From an uncultured Pelagibacteraceae bacterium (GTDB lineage: Bacteria > Pseudomonadota > Alphaproteobacteria > Pelagibacterales > Pelagibacteraceae): 64,000 nt of DNA. Under the pieces are notes generated by a model. The model saw nothing but the letters and a program-made list of their open reading frames with translations, had not been told where the DNA came from and ran no database searches. Within the stretch, counting starts at the first letter, position 1; every line of letters begins with the position of its first letter. The position numbers were made by a program, and so were the translations under genes. This document shows, piece by piece, positions 8,746 to 17,755 of this stretch. The stretch spans positions 1 to 64,000 of the forward strand of contig CACKGF010000001.1 of the NCBI GenBank assembly GCA_902599625.1, given 5' to 3'.

Positions 8746-10076
8746 TTGCTGAGCTAATAGACCCAGCAGTACTTGGTTTTATATTAGTTGGAGTAATGCT
8801 TTTTGCAATATTTGTTGGTTTTCCAATTTCATTCACACTTATATTTTTAGGATTTGTTTTTGGTTATTTAGGTTTTGGAAAATTAGTATTTTATTTAATG
8901 ACCCTCCAATTCTCCATGGTAATGACCGAACAAACTCTCGCCGCCGTTCCGCTCTTTGTGTTTATGGGAATAATGATGGAACAAGCTGGCTTAATGGAAA
9001 GATTATTTTCAGCTTTCCAATTAATGCTATCAAAAGTTAGAGGTGCTTTGTATTATGCTGTTTTATTTGTTTCAGTAATTTTTGCAGCTGCAACTGGAAT
9101 AGTTGGTGCTTCAGTAACAATTTTAGGAATAATGGCTGCTAAATCAATGAACAGATCTGGATACGATGTAAAACTTGCTGCGGGTACAATAACAGCTGGT
9201 GGTACTTTGGGCATTTTAATTCCACCAAGTATTATGTTGGTGGTAATGGGCCCAATAATGGAAATACCAGTTATTGATTTATTTGCGGCTGCAATTTTAC
9301 CCGGAATATTACTTGCGTCTTTATATGCGGCTTACACAACAATCAGATGTATGATAAATCCAAAATTAGGACCTGTTTTACCTGAGGATATGAGAGCGAT
9401 CAGTATGCGAGAAGTGTGGATTGAATTTTTCCTAGGTCTCGTACCACCTGCTGCATTAGTTTTTGCAGCTTTAGGAAGTATTTTATTTGGATTTGCTACA
9501 CCAACAGAAGCTGCCGGATGTGGTGCAATGGGTGCACTACTATTGTCACTATCTTATAAAAAATTAACTTTACCAAAATTACAAGAAGCTCTTGTAAAAA
9601 CATTAGAAATTACAGCTTTAATAATGGTTTTAGTTGCTGCATCAAATTTCTTTGGCGCAGTGTTCGCAAGACTGGGTACTCCAACATTACTTACTGAATT
9701 TTTATTAGGTTTAGAAATGAATAAATACCTAATACTTGCAATGATAATGGTAATGATTTTTTTATTAGGTTGGCCTTTGGAATGGGTCCCAATAGTCATG
9801 ATAATAATTCCAATTATCCTACCATTAGTTGAAGCTTTAGGATTTAATTTAACCTGGTTTGCGATTCTCGTGGCAGTAAATTTACAGACCGCCTGGCTAT
9901 CTCCACCTGTAGCTCTGTCTGCTTATTTCTTAAAAGGAGTCGTTCCTGAGTGGGACTTAAAGGATATTTATCTTGGAATGATGCAGTTTATGGTCCTTCA
10001 GATAATTGGACTAATCATTATTATAATATTTCCTAAAATTGTCCTATGGTTACCTACTGTCTTGTATGGACAGTAA
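8742..10076 (+). CDS. dctM: TRAP transporter large permease (DctM)
   Basis: GILIPPSIMLVVMG, TPTEAAGCGAMGAL. Start at 8742 gives an ATGA overlap with dctQ (track start 8724). Confidence 0.88.
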   Translation: MIAELIDPAVLGFILVGVMLFAIFVGFPISFTLIFLGFVFGYLGFGKLVFYLMTLQFSMVMTEQTLAAVPLFVFMGIMMEQAGLMERLFSAFQLMLSKVRGALYYAVLFVSVIFAAATGIVGASVTILGIMAAKSMNRSGYDVKLAAGTITAGGTLGILIPPSIMLVVMGPIMEIPVIDLFAAAILPGILLASLYAAYTTIRCMINPKLGPVLPEDMRAISMREVWIEFFLGLVPPAALVFAALGSILFGFATPTEAAGCGAMGALLLSLSYKKLTLPKLQEALVKTLEITALIMVLVAASNFFGAVFARLGTPTLLTEFLLGLEMNKYLILAMIMVMIFLLGWPLEWVPIVMIIIPIILPLVEALGFNLTWFAILVAVNLQTAWLSPPVALSAYFLKGVVPEWDLKDIYLGMMQFMVLQIIGLIIIIIFPKIVLWLPTVLYGQ

Positions 10077-10100
10077 TACATATTTGTTTAATATGTAATA

Positions 10101-11558
10101 GTGAACTCAGAAAAAGAAAAATTTAATCTTACTAACTGGGAAATTGTTTCAGTAAATCCTATTGATAAAAATTGGGACTGGAAAGATATGTTTTGTTTTT
10201 GGTCTGTTGGACTTCAAAGCATAATGTCTTTTGCCTTAATAGCTTCTTTGTATTTTGTTTATAATTTAAACTTTTATGAAGTATTATTTGGAAGCTTGCT
10301 AGCTTCTTTGTTGGTGAGCTACTTGTCTTATATAATTGGAAAACCCTCTCAAAAGCATGGCATTCCTTTTCCAGTTTTTTTAAGAGTATCGACTGGATAT
10401 CAAGGAGCAAAATTTATAAGTTTAATAAGAGGTATAGTTGGTATATTCTTTTTTGGTGTTCAAACATACTTTATTTCAAAATCTATCGGATATTTAATTA
10501 GAATTTCTTTATTTCAATTTGATAGTGAGCTATTAAATAACGATATTTTCTTAAATTATTTCATGACCATGAATCTAATAGATTGGGTCAGTTTTGTTTT
10601 TACGATTTTAATTCAATATTTTTTATTTAGTAGAGGACAAAAATTTATAAGAATTTTCATAAATTTTTCAGCTTTATTTGTTTATACAGGTTTATTACTT
10701 TTTTTTGTAGTCCTAATAGCCGATCCAGAATTATTCGTCATGGACTCTTTTATAAGTAAAATAAATCTTGAGAGTGGGTTCACTGACTTTCAATTAAAAA
10801 ATATGATTGGTATCACAGGAACTTTATTCGCGTACTTTTCTATTTTGATTATGAATTTTGGAGACTACTCAAGATACGTAAAAAGCTCCCAAGAACTTAT
10901 CAAAGGAAACTTAAGTTTAGTTGTAAGCACAATAATTTACTCATTTTTGTTACTGGTTATTGTGATAGGAGCTGACATTTTTTTTAAAAGTAGCCTTATA
11001 TCAACTCAAAATTTGCTTACAAATCCAACAGATATTGTAGGAAAAATTAATAACACTTATATAACTGTAACAGTTTTAATCTTTATTTTTTTTGCTTCAT
11101 CATCAACTAATTTAATTGCAAACTATTTCCCTTCACAAAATATATTGCTAAATTTAATTCCAAATAGTTTGTCTTTAAGGAGTTCTGGATTTTTAATAAT
11201 ATTATTTGGTTTTTTAGTTGGAATTTTTTGGACACCATTCTTCAGTCAAAACGGATCCATGTCAATAATTGATACACTTTCAGCTTTTTTTGGACCAATT
11301 TTTGGTGTGATGATTTTTGATTATTATATAGTGAAAAGTAAAGTGGTCATAAATAAAGATTTATTTTCGGCAAGAAACGATAGTGCATACCTATATTCTG
11401 CGGGGTGGCATATAAAAGCGTGTTATTCTTTTTTTATAGGATTTATATTTTCATCTACACCAATATGGAACTCAAAATTCATGTTTTTAGATACATTTTC
11501 TTTTATAATAGGTTTTATAATTGCGGGTTCTACTTATTACCTATTAGCAAGTGATTAA
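10101..11558 (+). CDS. NCS1 family nucleobase/hydantoin:cation symporter
   Basis: About 12 TM; NWDWKDMFCFWSVG, GIPFPVFLRVSTG. GTG start. Confidence 0.75.
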   Translation: MNSEKEKFNLTNWEIVSVNPIDKNWDWKDMFCFWSVGLQSIMSFALIASLYFVYNLNFYEVLFGSLLASLLVSYLSYIIGKPSQKHGIPFPVFLRVSTGYQGAKFISLIRGIVGIFFFGVQTYFISKSIGYLIRISLFQFDSELLNNDIFLNYFMTMNLIDWVSFVFTILIQYFLFSRGQKFIRIFINFSALFVYTGLLLFFVVLIADPELFVMDSFISKINLESGFTDFQLKNMIGITGTLFAYFSILIMNFGDYSRYVKSSQELIKGNLSLVVSTIIYSFLLLVIVIGADIFFKSSLISTQNLLTNPTDIVGKINNTYITVTVLIFIFFASSSTNLIANYFPSQNILLNLIPNSLSLRSSGFLIILFGFLVGIFWTPFFSQNGSMSIIDTLSAFFGPIFGVMIFDYYIVKSKVVINKDLFSARNDSAYLYSAGWHIKACYSFFIGFIFSSTPIWNSKFMFLDTFSFIIGFIIAGSTYYLLASD

Positions 11559-12304
11559 TGAATAAATTTGATTTAAATAATAAAAATGCAATTATAACCG
11601 GTGGTGCACAAGGTTTTGGACTTAATATTGCAAAAAGATTTCTTCAGTCAGGAGCGAAAGTCGTCATTTGGGATTTTGATGACAAAGAACTCAAAAAAGC
11701 TTCAAAATTAATTAATGATCAAAATCTTTCATGCGATGTTGTGGACGTATCGGATTCTAAAAACGTTGATGATGCTGTTAACAAAATTACTTCCAAAACA
11801 AAAATTGATATTCTAATAAATAATGCAGGGATTACAGGCTCTACTGCGGAATTATGGAATTATGATTACGAAGAATGGAAAAAAATCATTAATATTAATT
11901 TACATGGAACTTTTAATTGTTGTAAGTCAGTTGTACCACACATGATTAAGAATAATTATGGTAGAATTGTTAATATAGCATCTGTATCTGGCAAAGACGG
12001 GAACGCGAAAGCTAGTGCATATAGCTCATCTAAAGCAGGGGTAATAGCGCTAACAAAATCTCTGGGTAAAGAACTTGCAGATAAGAACATAGCAGTTAAT
12101 GCAGTAACTCCAGCAGGAGCTAAAACAAGAATTCTTGACCAAATGTCAAAGGAGCATGTTCAAAGGATGCTTTCAAAAGTACCAAGGGCAAGATTTCTTG
12201 AACTAGAGGAACTTACCTCGATGGTTTGCTGGTTATCTTCAGCAGAAAATTCTTTTTCAACCGCCGCTGTATTTGACATTAGCGGCGGAAGATCTACTTA
12301 TTAG
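11558..12304 (+). CDS. SDR family oxidoreductase (3-oxoacyl-ACP reductase-like)
   Basis: TGGAQGFG, NNAGITG, YSSSKAG motifs. Confidence 0.85.
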   Translation: MNKFDLNNKNAIITGGAQGFGLNIAKRFLQSGAKVVIWDFDDKELKKASKLINDQNLSCDVVDVSDSKNVDDAVNKITSKTKIDILINNAGITGSTAELWNYDYEEWKKIININLHGTFNCCKSVVPHMIKNNYGRIVNIASVSGKDGNAKASAYSSSKAGVIALTKSLGKELADKNIAVNAVTPAGAKTRILDQMSKEHVQRMLSKVPRARFLELEELTSMVCWLSSAENSFSTAAVFDISGGRSTY

Positions 12305-12425
12305 GCTTTTCTTTGGGGATTATAATATTTGTTTCAAAATACTTACTTTTTTCATTAGCTATAACTGGAGCTAAGATTATAACAGACCAATAAATTAAGA
12401 GCATAAAAATGGATAAAGTTTTCAA
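12294..12425 (-). CDS. Small putative secreted peptide (43 aa, MKTLSIFMLLIYWSVIILAPVIANEKSKYFETNIIIPKEKPNK), TTG start
   Basis: Signal peptide-like N-terminus; TTGA start/stop overlap with the upstream minus-strand gene (stop at 12422); not in track. Confidence 0.45.
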   Translation of the reverse strand: MKTLSIFMLLIYWSVIILAPVIANEKSKYFETNIIIPKEKPNK

Positions 12426-12628
12426 AGCTTCTCTCCGTTATTGGCACAATTTTCTTTATTTATTTTGTCATCAAATGTCTCAAGATTACCTTTATTTATG
12501 ATCCATACGTATGACTTCTCATAGGTATTATCTGAAGCTAATTTTGTACATTTCTTACCCAATTTTACTGTATGAGTTGAACAGTTTGTTAACATAATCA
12601 ACAAGATTAAGGAGATATATTTTTTCAT
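12422..12628 (-). CDS. Small putative lipoprotein
   Basis: MKKYISLILLIMLTNCSTHTVK lipobox-like LTNC. Start moved from 12679 to 12628. Confidence 0.6.
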   Translation of the reverse strand: MKKYISLILLIMLTNCSTHTVKLGKKCTKLASDNTYEKSYVWIINKGNLETFDDKINKENCANNGEKL

Positions 12629-12725
12629 ATTATACTTATATGCCTTAAAAATGTATTTTGAATGACTGAAAATTGTCAAAAGTAAGATTTTAAAAAAAAT
12701 TTGAAAATTTTTTTTTTTAGTTTAT

Positions 12726-13385
12726 ATGAACTTCATGCCTAAAATATTTATTGCTATTCTAATCTTTTTATCCTCCATTTCTTTTAGCTACTCTCAAAAT
12801 GTTGAAGTGTTTAAATTTACTGATGAGGAGTTAAGCAATCTTAAAGTCAGAAAAGTTCGAGGAGCCAAAAATATGACTGAATACAGCATTTTAGTTGAAG
12901 ATGGTTCAAATATACTAAAAGCTGAGGTAGAAAATGGCGGTTCAGGACTAGGTAAAGAGGCACCTATAGATCTAAATCAAACTCCATTTTTAAATATCAC
13001 TTGGAAGGTTGAAAAGGGGTTACCTGGTTTAGATGAAAAATCAAAAAAAGGTCATGATTTCGCAGCAAGATTTTTTGTTGTTAAGAAAACAGGTATGACA
13101 CCATTATCTAACAAAGCAATAAATTATGTATTCTCAAGTAACTCATCCATAGGAGAAAATTGGCCAAGTCCATATACCAAAAGTTCGATTGATTATGTTT
13201 TATCTAGTATTGATAAAAATAAAAATGAGTGGGTTACAGTCAAAACAAACGTAAAGGAAGACTACAAAAGATTCCACAATTTAAAAGTTGATATTTTAGA
13301 TGGTGTCGCAATCATGGTTGATACCGATCAATCAAAATCTCAGGCTATTTCTTACTATAAAAATATATATTTTTCTTCAGAATAA
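12726..13385 (+). CDS. DUF3047 domain-containing secreted protein
   Basis: Signal peptide; LNITWKVEKGLP, DFAARFFVV, INYVFSSNSSIGENWPSPY. Confidence 0.75.
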   Translation: MNFMPKIFIAILIFLSSISFSYSQNVEVFKFTDEELSNLKVRKVRGAKNMTEYSILVEDGSNILKAEVENGGSGLGKEAPIDLNQTPFLNITWKVEKGLPGLDEKSKKGHDFAARFFVVKKTGMTPLSNKAINYVFSSNSSIGENWPSPYTKSSIDYVLSSIDKNKNEWVTVKTNVKEDYKRFHNLKVDILDGVAIMVDTDQSKSQAISYYKNIYFSSE

Positions 13386-13402
13386 GTTACCTTAAAGAAC
13401 TA

Positions 13403-13804
13403 ATGAAAACTTTTACTTTTAAATTAAAAGTTTACTACGAAGATACTGATGCTGGTGGTGTCGTATACTATGCTAATTACCTTAAGTTCATGGAAAGAGC
13501 TAGAAGTGACGCTTTAGAATCTTTAGGCTTTACTAACAAAAAACTAATCGATGAAAACGGAACTTATATAATAGTTAAATCGTGTAATATAAGTTATATG
13601 AAATCTGCCTTACTTGAAGATAATTTAGAGATAAAATCGAATATAAAAGAAATCACAAAAACTTCTTTTTTTATGTCTCAAAAAGTATTTAAAGGCAATG
13701 ATCAAATTACAGAGGCGGAAATTCATTTAGTAACAGTTGATAAAAAGGGTAAGCCTGTCAAAATTCCTGGATCATTAAAAGCAGAACTGGAAAAACTAAT
13801 TTAA
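13403..13804 (+). CDS. ybgC: Acyl-CoA thioesterase, YbgC/FcbJ-type
   Basis: YYEDTDAGGVVYYANYLKFMERAR hot-dog signature. Confidence 0.9.
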   Translation: MKTFTFKLKVYYEDTDAGGVVYYANYLKFMERARSDALESLGFTNKKLIDENGTYIIVKSCNISYMKSALLEDNLEIKSNIKEITKTSFFMSQKVFKGNDQITEAEIHLVTVDKKGKPVKIPGSLKAELEKLI

Positions 13805-14470
13805 TTTTAATACTCTTTTAAAAAGATTTTTCATTTTTTTTTCATTTATTCGACCAGTATTAACATTTCTCGGACTTGGATGATAACAGGCAACTAACTT
13901 GATATTTTTTGGTAGTAAATAAATTTTTCCATGAGAAAAGTAAATTTTTTCTTTAAAACTATAATTTTGTTTGAAAAAAAGAACACAGCTATCAAAAGCA
14001 ATTTTTCCTAAAGCAACAATTGTCCTCAGATTGTTTAAGTTGTCTATTTCATTATTAAAAAATTGAAAACAATTAACCAACTCATCTCGATTAGGTTTAT
14101 CACCAGGTGGAACGCACTTTAATGCAGTAGTTATATATGCATCTTTTAGTTTTAACCCATCATTTATGTTGTCTGAATTCGACTGATTTGAGATTTTAAC
14201 ACCGTGTAAGCATTTATATAAAAAATCTGATGATTTATCTCCAGTAAACACCCTTCCAGTTCTTGTTCCTCCGTGGGCCGCAGGCGCCAATCCTACAAAA
14301 AGAATTTTTCCTTTTGTATCTCCAAAACCTGTGATCGGTTTACCCCAATAAGTTTCATTTTCATATTGTTTTCTTTTTTCAACAGAAATTTTTTTTCTAA
14401 ATTTTACTAATCTTGGACATTTGTTACATTTGATAATAGATTGATTTAATTTTTGAAAATTTAAATTCAT
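13796..14470 (-). CDS. Uracil-DNA glycosylase, family 4/5-type Fe-S enzyme
   Basis: CNKCPRLVKFR, GLAPAAHGGTRTGRVFTGDKSSDFL. Start moved from 14584 to 14470. Confidence 0.85.
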   Translation of the reverse strand: MNLNFQKLNQSIIKCNKCPRLVKFRKKISVEKRKQYENETYWGKPITGFGDTKGKILFVGLAPAAHGGTRTGRVFTGDKSSDFLYKCLHGVKISNQSNSDNINDGLKLKDAYITTALKCVPPGDKPNRDELVNCFQFFNNEIDNLNNLRTIVALGKIAFDSCVLFFKQNYSFKEKIYFSHGKIYLLPKNIKLVACYHPSPRNVNTGRINEKKMKNLFKRVLKLN

Positions 14471-14471
14471 A

Positions 14472-15023
14472 ATGAAATATTTTAAGATAATATTAATCTT
14501 TTTTCTATTTTTATTAAACAAGACTATTTTTGCTAATGAAAATATTGTGGAAATCTTGAAAAAAGAGAACAACATAATATTCATTCGTCACGCTATTGCT
14601 CCAGGAAATGGTGATCCCCCAAATTTTGACATTTTAGATTGTTCTACTCAAAGAAATCTTAGCAAAGAAGGTGAATTACAAGCATTGAAAATTGGTAAGT
14701 TTTTTAAAGAAAACGACATAAAGTTTACAAAAGTACTTTCGAGCGAATGGTGTAGATGTAAAGATACAGCTAAAATAGCTTTTGGGAATTATGAGACAAA
14801 AAATTTTTTAAACTCTTTCTATGACGAACGATTTTTAGAAAACAAAAACAAACAAATTTTAGACTTTCAAAAATTTATTAAAAATTGGAATTACTCTGGA
14901 AATTTAGCATTAGTTACTCATTATGTTGTTATTTCTGAAATCCTAAATAAAACTACAAGCTCTGGTGAGATTGTAATTACTGATAATAACTTAAAATTTC
15001 TTGGATCATTAGAAATTAATTAA
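14472..15023 (+). CDS. Histidine phosphatase family protein, secreted
   Basis: Signal peptide; IIFIRHAIAPGNGDPPNF, LSSEWCRCKDTAKIAFG, VTHYVV. Confidence 0.85.
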   Translation: MKYFKIILIFFLFLLNKTIFANENIVEILKKENNIIFIRHAIAPGNGDPPNFDILDCSTQRNLSKEGELQALKIGKFFKENDIKFTKVLSSEWCRCKDTAKIAFGNYETKNFLNSFYDERFLENKNKQILDFQKFIKNWNYSGNLALVTHYVVISEILNKTTSSGEIVITDNNLKFLGSLEIN

Positions 15024-15190
15024 TCTTCTTTTTTTTCAGCAAGAAAAAGAAAAATTAAAAATAATGCAGTCCATCCAATTCCAATAAGACCTTTTTTAAT
15101 ACTAGTTTCAGCGCCCCATAAATCAAAAAATAATGCACCAATTACAAGACCTAGTACATAGATAATAATAACTGTTGTTGATTTACTCAT
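15020..15190 (-). CDS. Small membrane protein (56 aa, MSKSTTVIIIYVLGLVIGALFFDLWGAETSIKKGLIGIGWTALFLIFLFLAEKKED)
   Basis: Read on reverse complement; ATGA overlap with the upstream DUF1289 gene; two TM segments; not in track. Confidence 0.75.
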   Translation of the reverse strand: MSKSTTVIIIYVLGLVIGALFFDLWGAETSIKKGLIGIGWTALFLIFLFLAEKKED

Positions 15191-15432
15191 TTCAAACTCT
15201 TTTTAAATAAAGATACTCCCTCTTTAATCTTATTATCATAAGATTTTAAAAATGCATCTAATTGCCAACCTGACATTCTACTTTTTAATTCTTCTAAATT
15301 TTTCTTTTTCCACTCATCAGTAGTTTCTGGGTTTTTCCAGACAATTTTTTCTTCAGTTTTTCTAGCACAACCATAGCAATAGCCTGAGACAGGGTCTGTT
15401 TTACAAATACTTATACAAGGTGAAACAATCAT
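15187..15432 (-). CDS. DUF1289 domain-containing protein
   Basis: SPCISICKTDPVSGYCYGCARKTEE cysteine pattern. Confidence 0.85.
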   Translation of the reverse strand: MIVSPCISICKTDPVSGYCYGCARKTEEKIVWKNPETTDEWKKKNLEELKSRMSGWQLDAFLKSYDNKIKEGVSLFKKSLK

Positions 15433-15472
15433 AATTTTTTAATTTTTTCATATAATTACACAATTATTCTAA

Positions 15473-15501
15473 TTGGACAAATTCATTCTATAAGATATAA
15501 A
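15473..15501 (+). promoter_or_regulatory. Candidate sigma70-type promoter for tRNA-Leu (TTGGAC-N17-TATAAA)
   Basis: -35/-10 match with 17-bp spacer, 11 bp upstream of the tRNA 5' end. Confidence 0.55.
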
Positions 15502-15512
15502 CCTTTTAAATT

Positions 15513-15597
15513 GGGCGAGTGGCGGAATTGGTAGACGCGTTGGTCTTAGGAACCAATATGGCAACATGTGAAGGTTCGAGTCCTTTCTCGCCTACCA
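15513..15597 (+). tRNA. tRNA-Leu (anticodon TAG), CCA encoded
   Basis: Cloverleaf by eye: GGGCGAG/CTCGCCT acceptor, TTGGT-CTTAGGA-ACCAA anticodon arm, GGTTCGAGTCC T-arm. Confidence 0.92.
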
Positions 15598-15604
15598 TAA
15601 TTTT

Positions 15605-17011
15605 ATGAAAGTTACAGTAGAAACAAAAAAAGGTCTTGAGAAAAACTTAAAAGTTTTTGTTGATAAAAATACTATTAATAAAGAACTTGATGTGAAGTAT
15701 GACCAATTAAAAAATGATGTAGTTTTAAAAGGATTTAGACCAGGAAAGGTTCCGAAAGATTTAATTAAAAGACAATTTGGTAAGGCAATTTATGGTGAGG
15801 TTATAGATAAAATTTTAAAAGAAACTACTACTAAAGCTTTAGATGAAAAGAAAATTAAACCTGCTCTCCAACCTAAAATTGATTTAAAACAATTTGGAGA
15901 AGGGAAAGATCTCGAATATGTAATTAGTGTAACAGAGATGCCTAAAGTAAAATTAAATACATTAGATGGTATTAAGTATAAAGAGTATAAAGTAAATTTA
16001 TCTAAAGAGGAAACAGATAAAAGAATAAAGGAGATTGCATCAAATCAAAAAAATTTTGTTGAAGTTGATCCATCAAAAGTCGCAAACGAAGGTGATTTGA
16101 TTACATTTGACTATAAAGCAACAGTAGATGGAAAAGAATTTAAAGGAAGTGAAGGAAAGAATACACAATTAGAATTAGGAAAAGATTTATTCATAAAAGG
16201 TTTTGATAAACAATTATTAAAAGCAAAAAAAGATGAAGAAATAAAAGTTGAGGCTGTTTTGCCAGAAATCTTTCCAGAAAAAGAGTTAGTTGGAAAAAAA
16301 GCAGTATTCATGTGCAAGATTATTTCGGTAAAAAAACATAAACCTTTACCTATTGATGATGAATTAGCAAAAAAACTTGGAGCAAAAGATTTAGCCGATC
16401 TTAAAAATTTGGTTTCAAAACAATTAAATGATCAATATAAAAATTCTCTCGATCAAATTTCAAAAAATCAAATTTTAGAAGAAATTGAAAATTTTAAAAT
16501 TGACGAGATTCCAAGCACGTTAATTGATCAGGAATTAAATATTCTTAATCAAGGTCTTGATAAAGAAACAATAGAAAAAAACAAAAACACTAATCTAAAA
16601 AATGCGAAAAAAAGAATTAAACTCGGTATAATTTTAAACCAAATTGGTGAAGAAAATAATATTAAAGTAGAAAATTTAGAGATTCAATCTGAAATTCAGA
16701 AACAAATAGGTATGATGCCAGGACAAGAGAAACTTGTTATGGACTATTATCAAAAAAATCCTGAAGCTGCAGCATCATTACGAGGAAACATTTATGAACA
16801 AAAGATAATTGATTTTATCAAATCAAAAGCTAAAAAAACTGTTAAAGAAATTGATAAATTAGAGGCAGAAAAAATTTTAAAGGAAGAAAATGAAAAAAAC
16901 ATAAAAGCCCAATCACCAGTCGATGATACAGAAAAAAAGCCAAAGACATCTGAAAAGAAACTAAAAAAAGCCCCAATTAAAAAAAAAGCAAAAAAAGTTA
17001 GCAAAAAGTAA
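15605..17011 (+). CDS. tig: Trigger factor
   Basis: FRPGKVPKDLIKRQFG signature; FKBP-like domain; followed by clpP-clpX-lon. Confidence 0.93.
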   Translation: MKVTVETKKGLEKNLKVFVDKNTINKELDVKYDQLKNDVVLKGFRPGKVPKDLIKRQFGKAIYGEVIDKILKETTTKALDEKKIKPALQPKIDLKQFGEGKDLEYVISVTEMPKVKLNTLDGIKYKEYKVNLSKEETDKRIKEIASNQKNFVEVDPSKVANEGDLITFDYKATVDGKEFKGSEGKNTQLELGKDLFIKGFDKQLLKAKKDEEIKVEAVLPEIFPEKELVGKKAVFMCKIISVKKHKPLPIDDELAKKLGAKDLADLKNLVSKQLNDQYKNSLDQISKNQILEEIENFKIDEIPSTLIDQELNILNQGLDKETIEKNKNTNLKNAKKRIKLGIILNQIGEENNIKVENLEIQSEIQKQIGMMPGQEKLVMDYYQKNPEAAASLRGNIYEQKIIDFIKSKAKKTVKEIDKLEAEKILKEENEKNIKAQSPVDDTEKKPKTSEKKLKKAPIKKKAKKVSKK

Positions 17012-17043
17012 TCTCAAGTTGTATAAGTGATTGATTCGAAATT

Positions 17044-17655
17044 ATGAGTGAAAAAATCTTAGAACAAATGAATACCTTAATACCAATGGTTGTTGAGCAA
17101 TCAAGTAGAGGTGAAAGGGCTTATGATATTTACTCAAGATTATTAAAAGAGAGAATTGTTTTTTTAGTCGGTCCAATTAATGATAATGTTGCGTCATTAG
17201 TAACTGCACAACTTTTGTTTTTAGAGTCTGAAAACCCTAAAAAAGAAATTTCTTTATACATAAACAGTCCTGGTGGTTTAGTGACGGCTGGTTTAGGAAT
17301 TTACGATACAATGCAATACATTAAACCTGATGTTTCAACATTATGTATTGGCCAAGCTGCTTCAATGGGATCTTTTCTATTGGCTGCAGGTCAAAAAGGA
17401 AAAAGATTTTCTCTTCCTAATTCAAGAATAATGGTCCATCAACCATCTGCAGGTTTTCAAGGTCAAGCAACAGACATAGAGATACATGCTAATGAAGTTC
17501 TTTCTCTTAAAAAAAGATTGAATCAAATATACTCCAAACATACTGGAAAGAGTGAGAATGAAATTAAGATTGCTCTTGAAAGAGATAATTTTATGACGTC
17601 GGAAAACGCTAAAGAATTTGGTTTGATAGATCAAGTTGTAGAAAAAAGATCTTAG
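17044..17655 (+). CDS. clpP: ATP-dependent Clp protease proteolytic subunit
   Basis: [36 protein letters not shown]. Confidence 0.97.
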   Translation: MSEKILEQMNTLIPMVVEQSSRGERAYDIYSRLLKERIVFLVGPINDNVASLVTAQLLFLESENPKKEISLYINSPGGLVTAGLGIYDTMQYIKPDVSTLCIGQAASMGSFLLAAGQKGKRFSLPNSRIMVHQPSAGFQGQATDIEIHANEVLSLKKRLNQIYSKHTGKSENEIKIALERDNFMTSENAKEFGLIDQVVEKRS

Positions 17656-17755
17656 TATTCCACAAGATATAGCTCAATCTAAACAGTACACTTGCCTCTT
17701 AAACACATTTTATAATAAAGTATTTTTAGTGATTCGTTTTAAAATTTAAAAAAAT

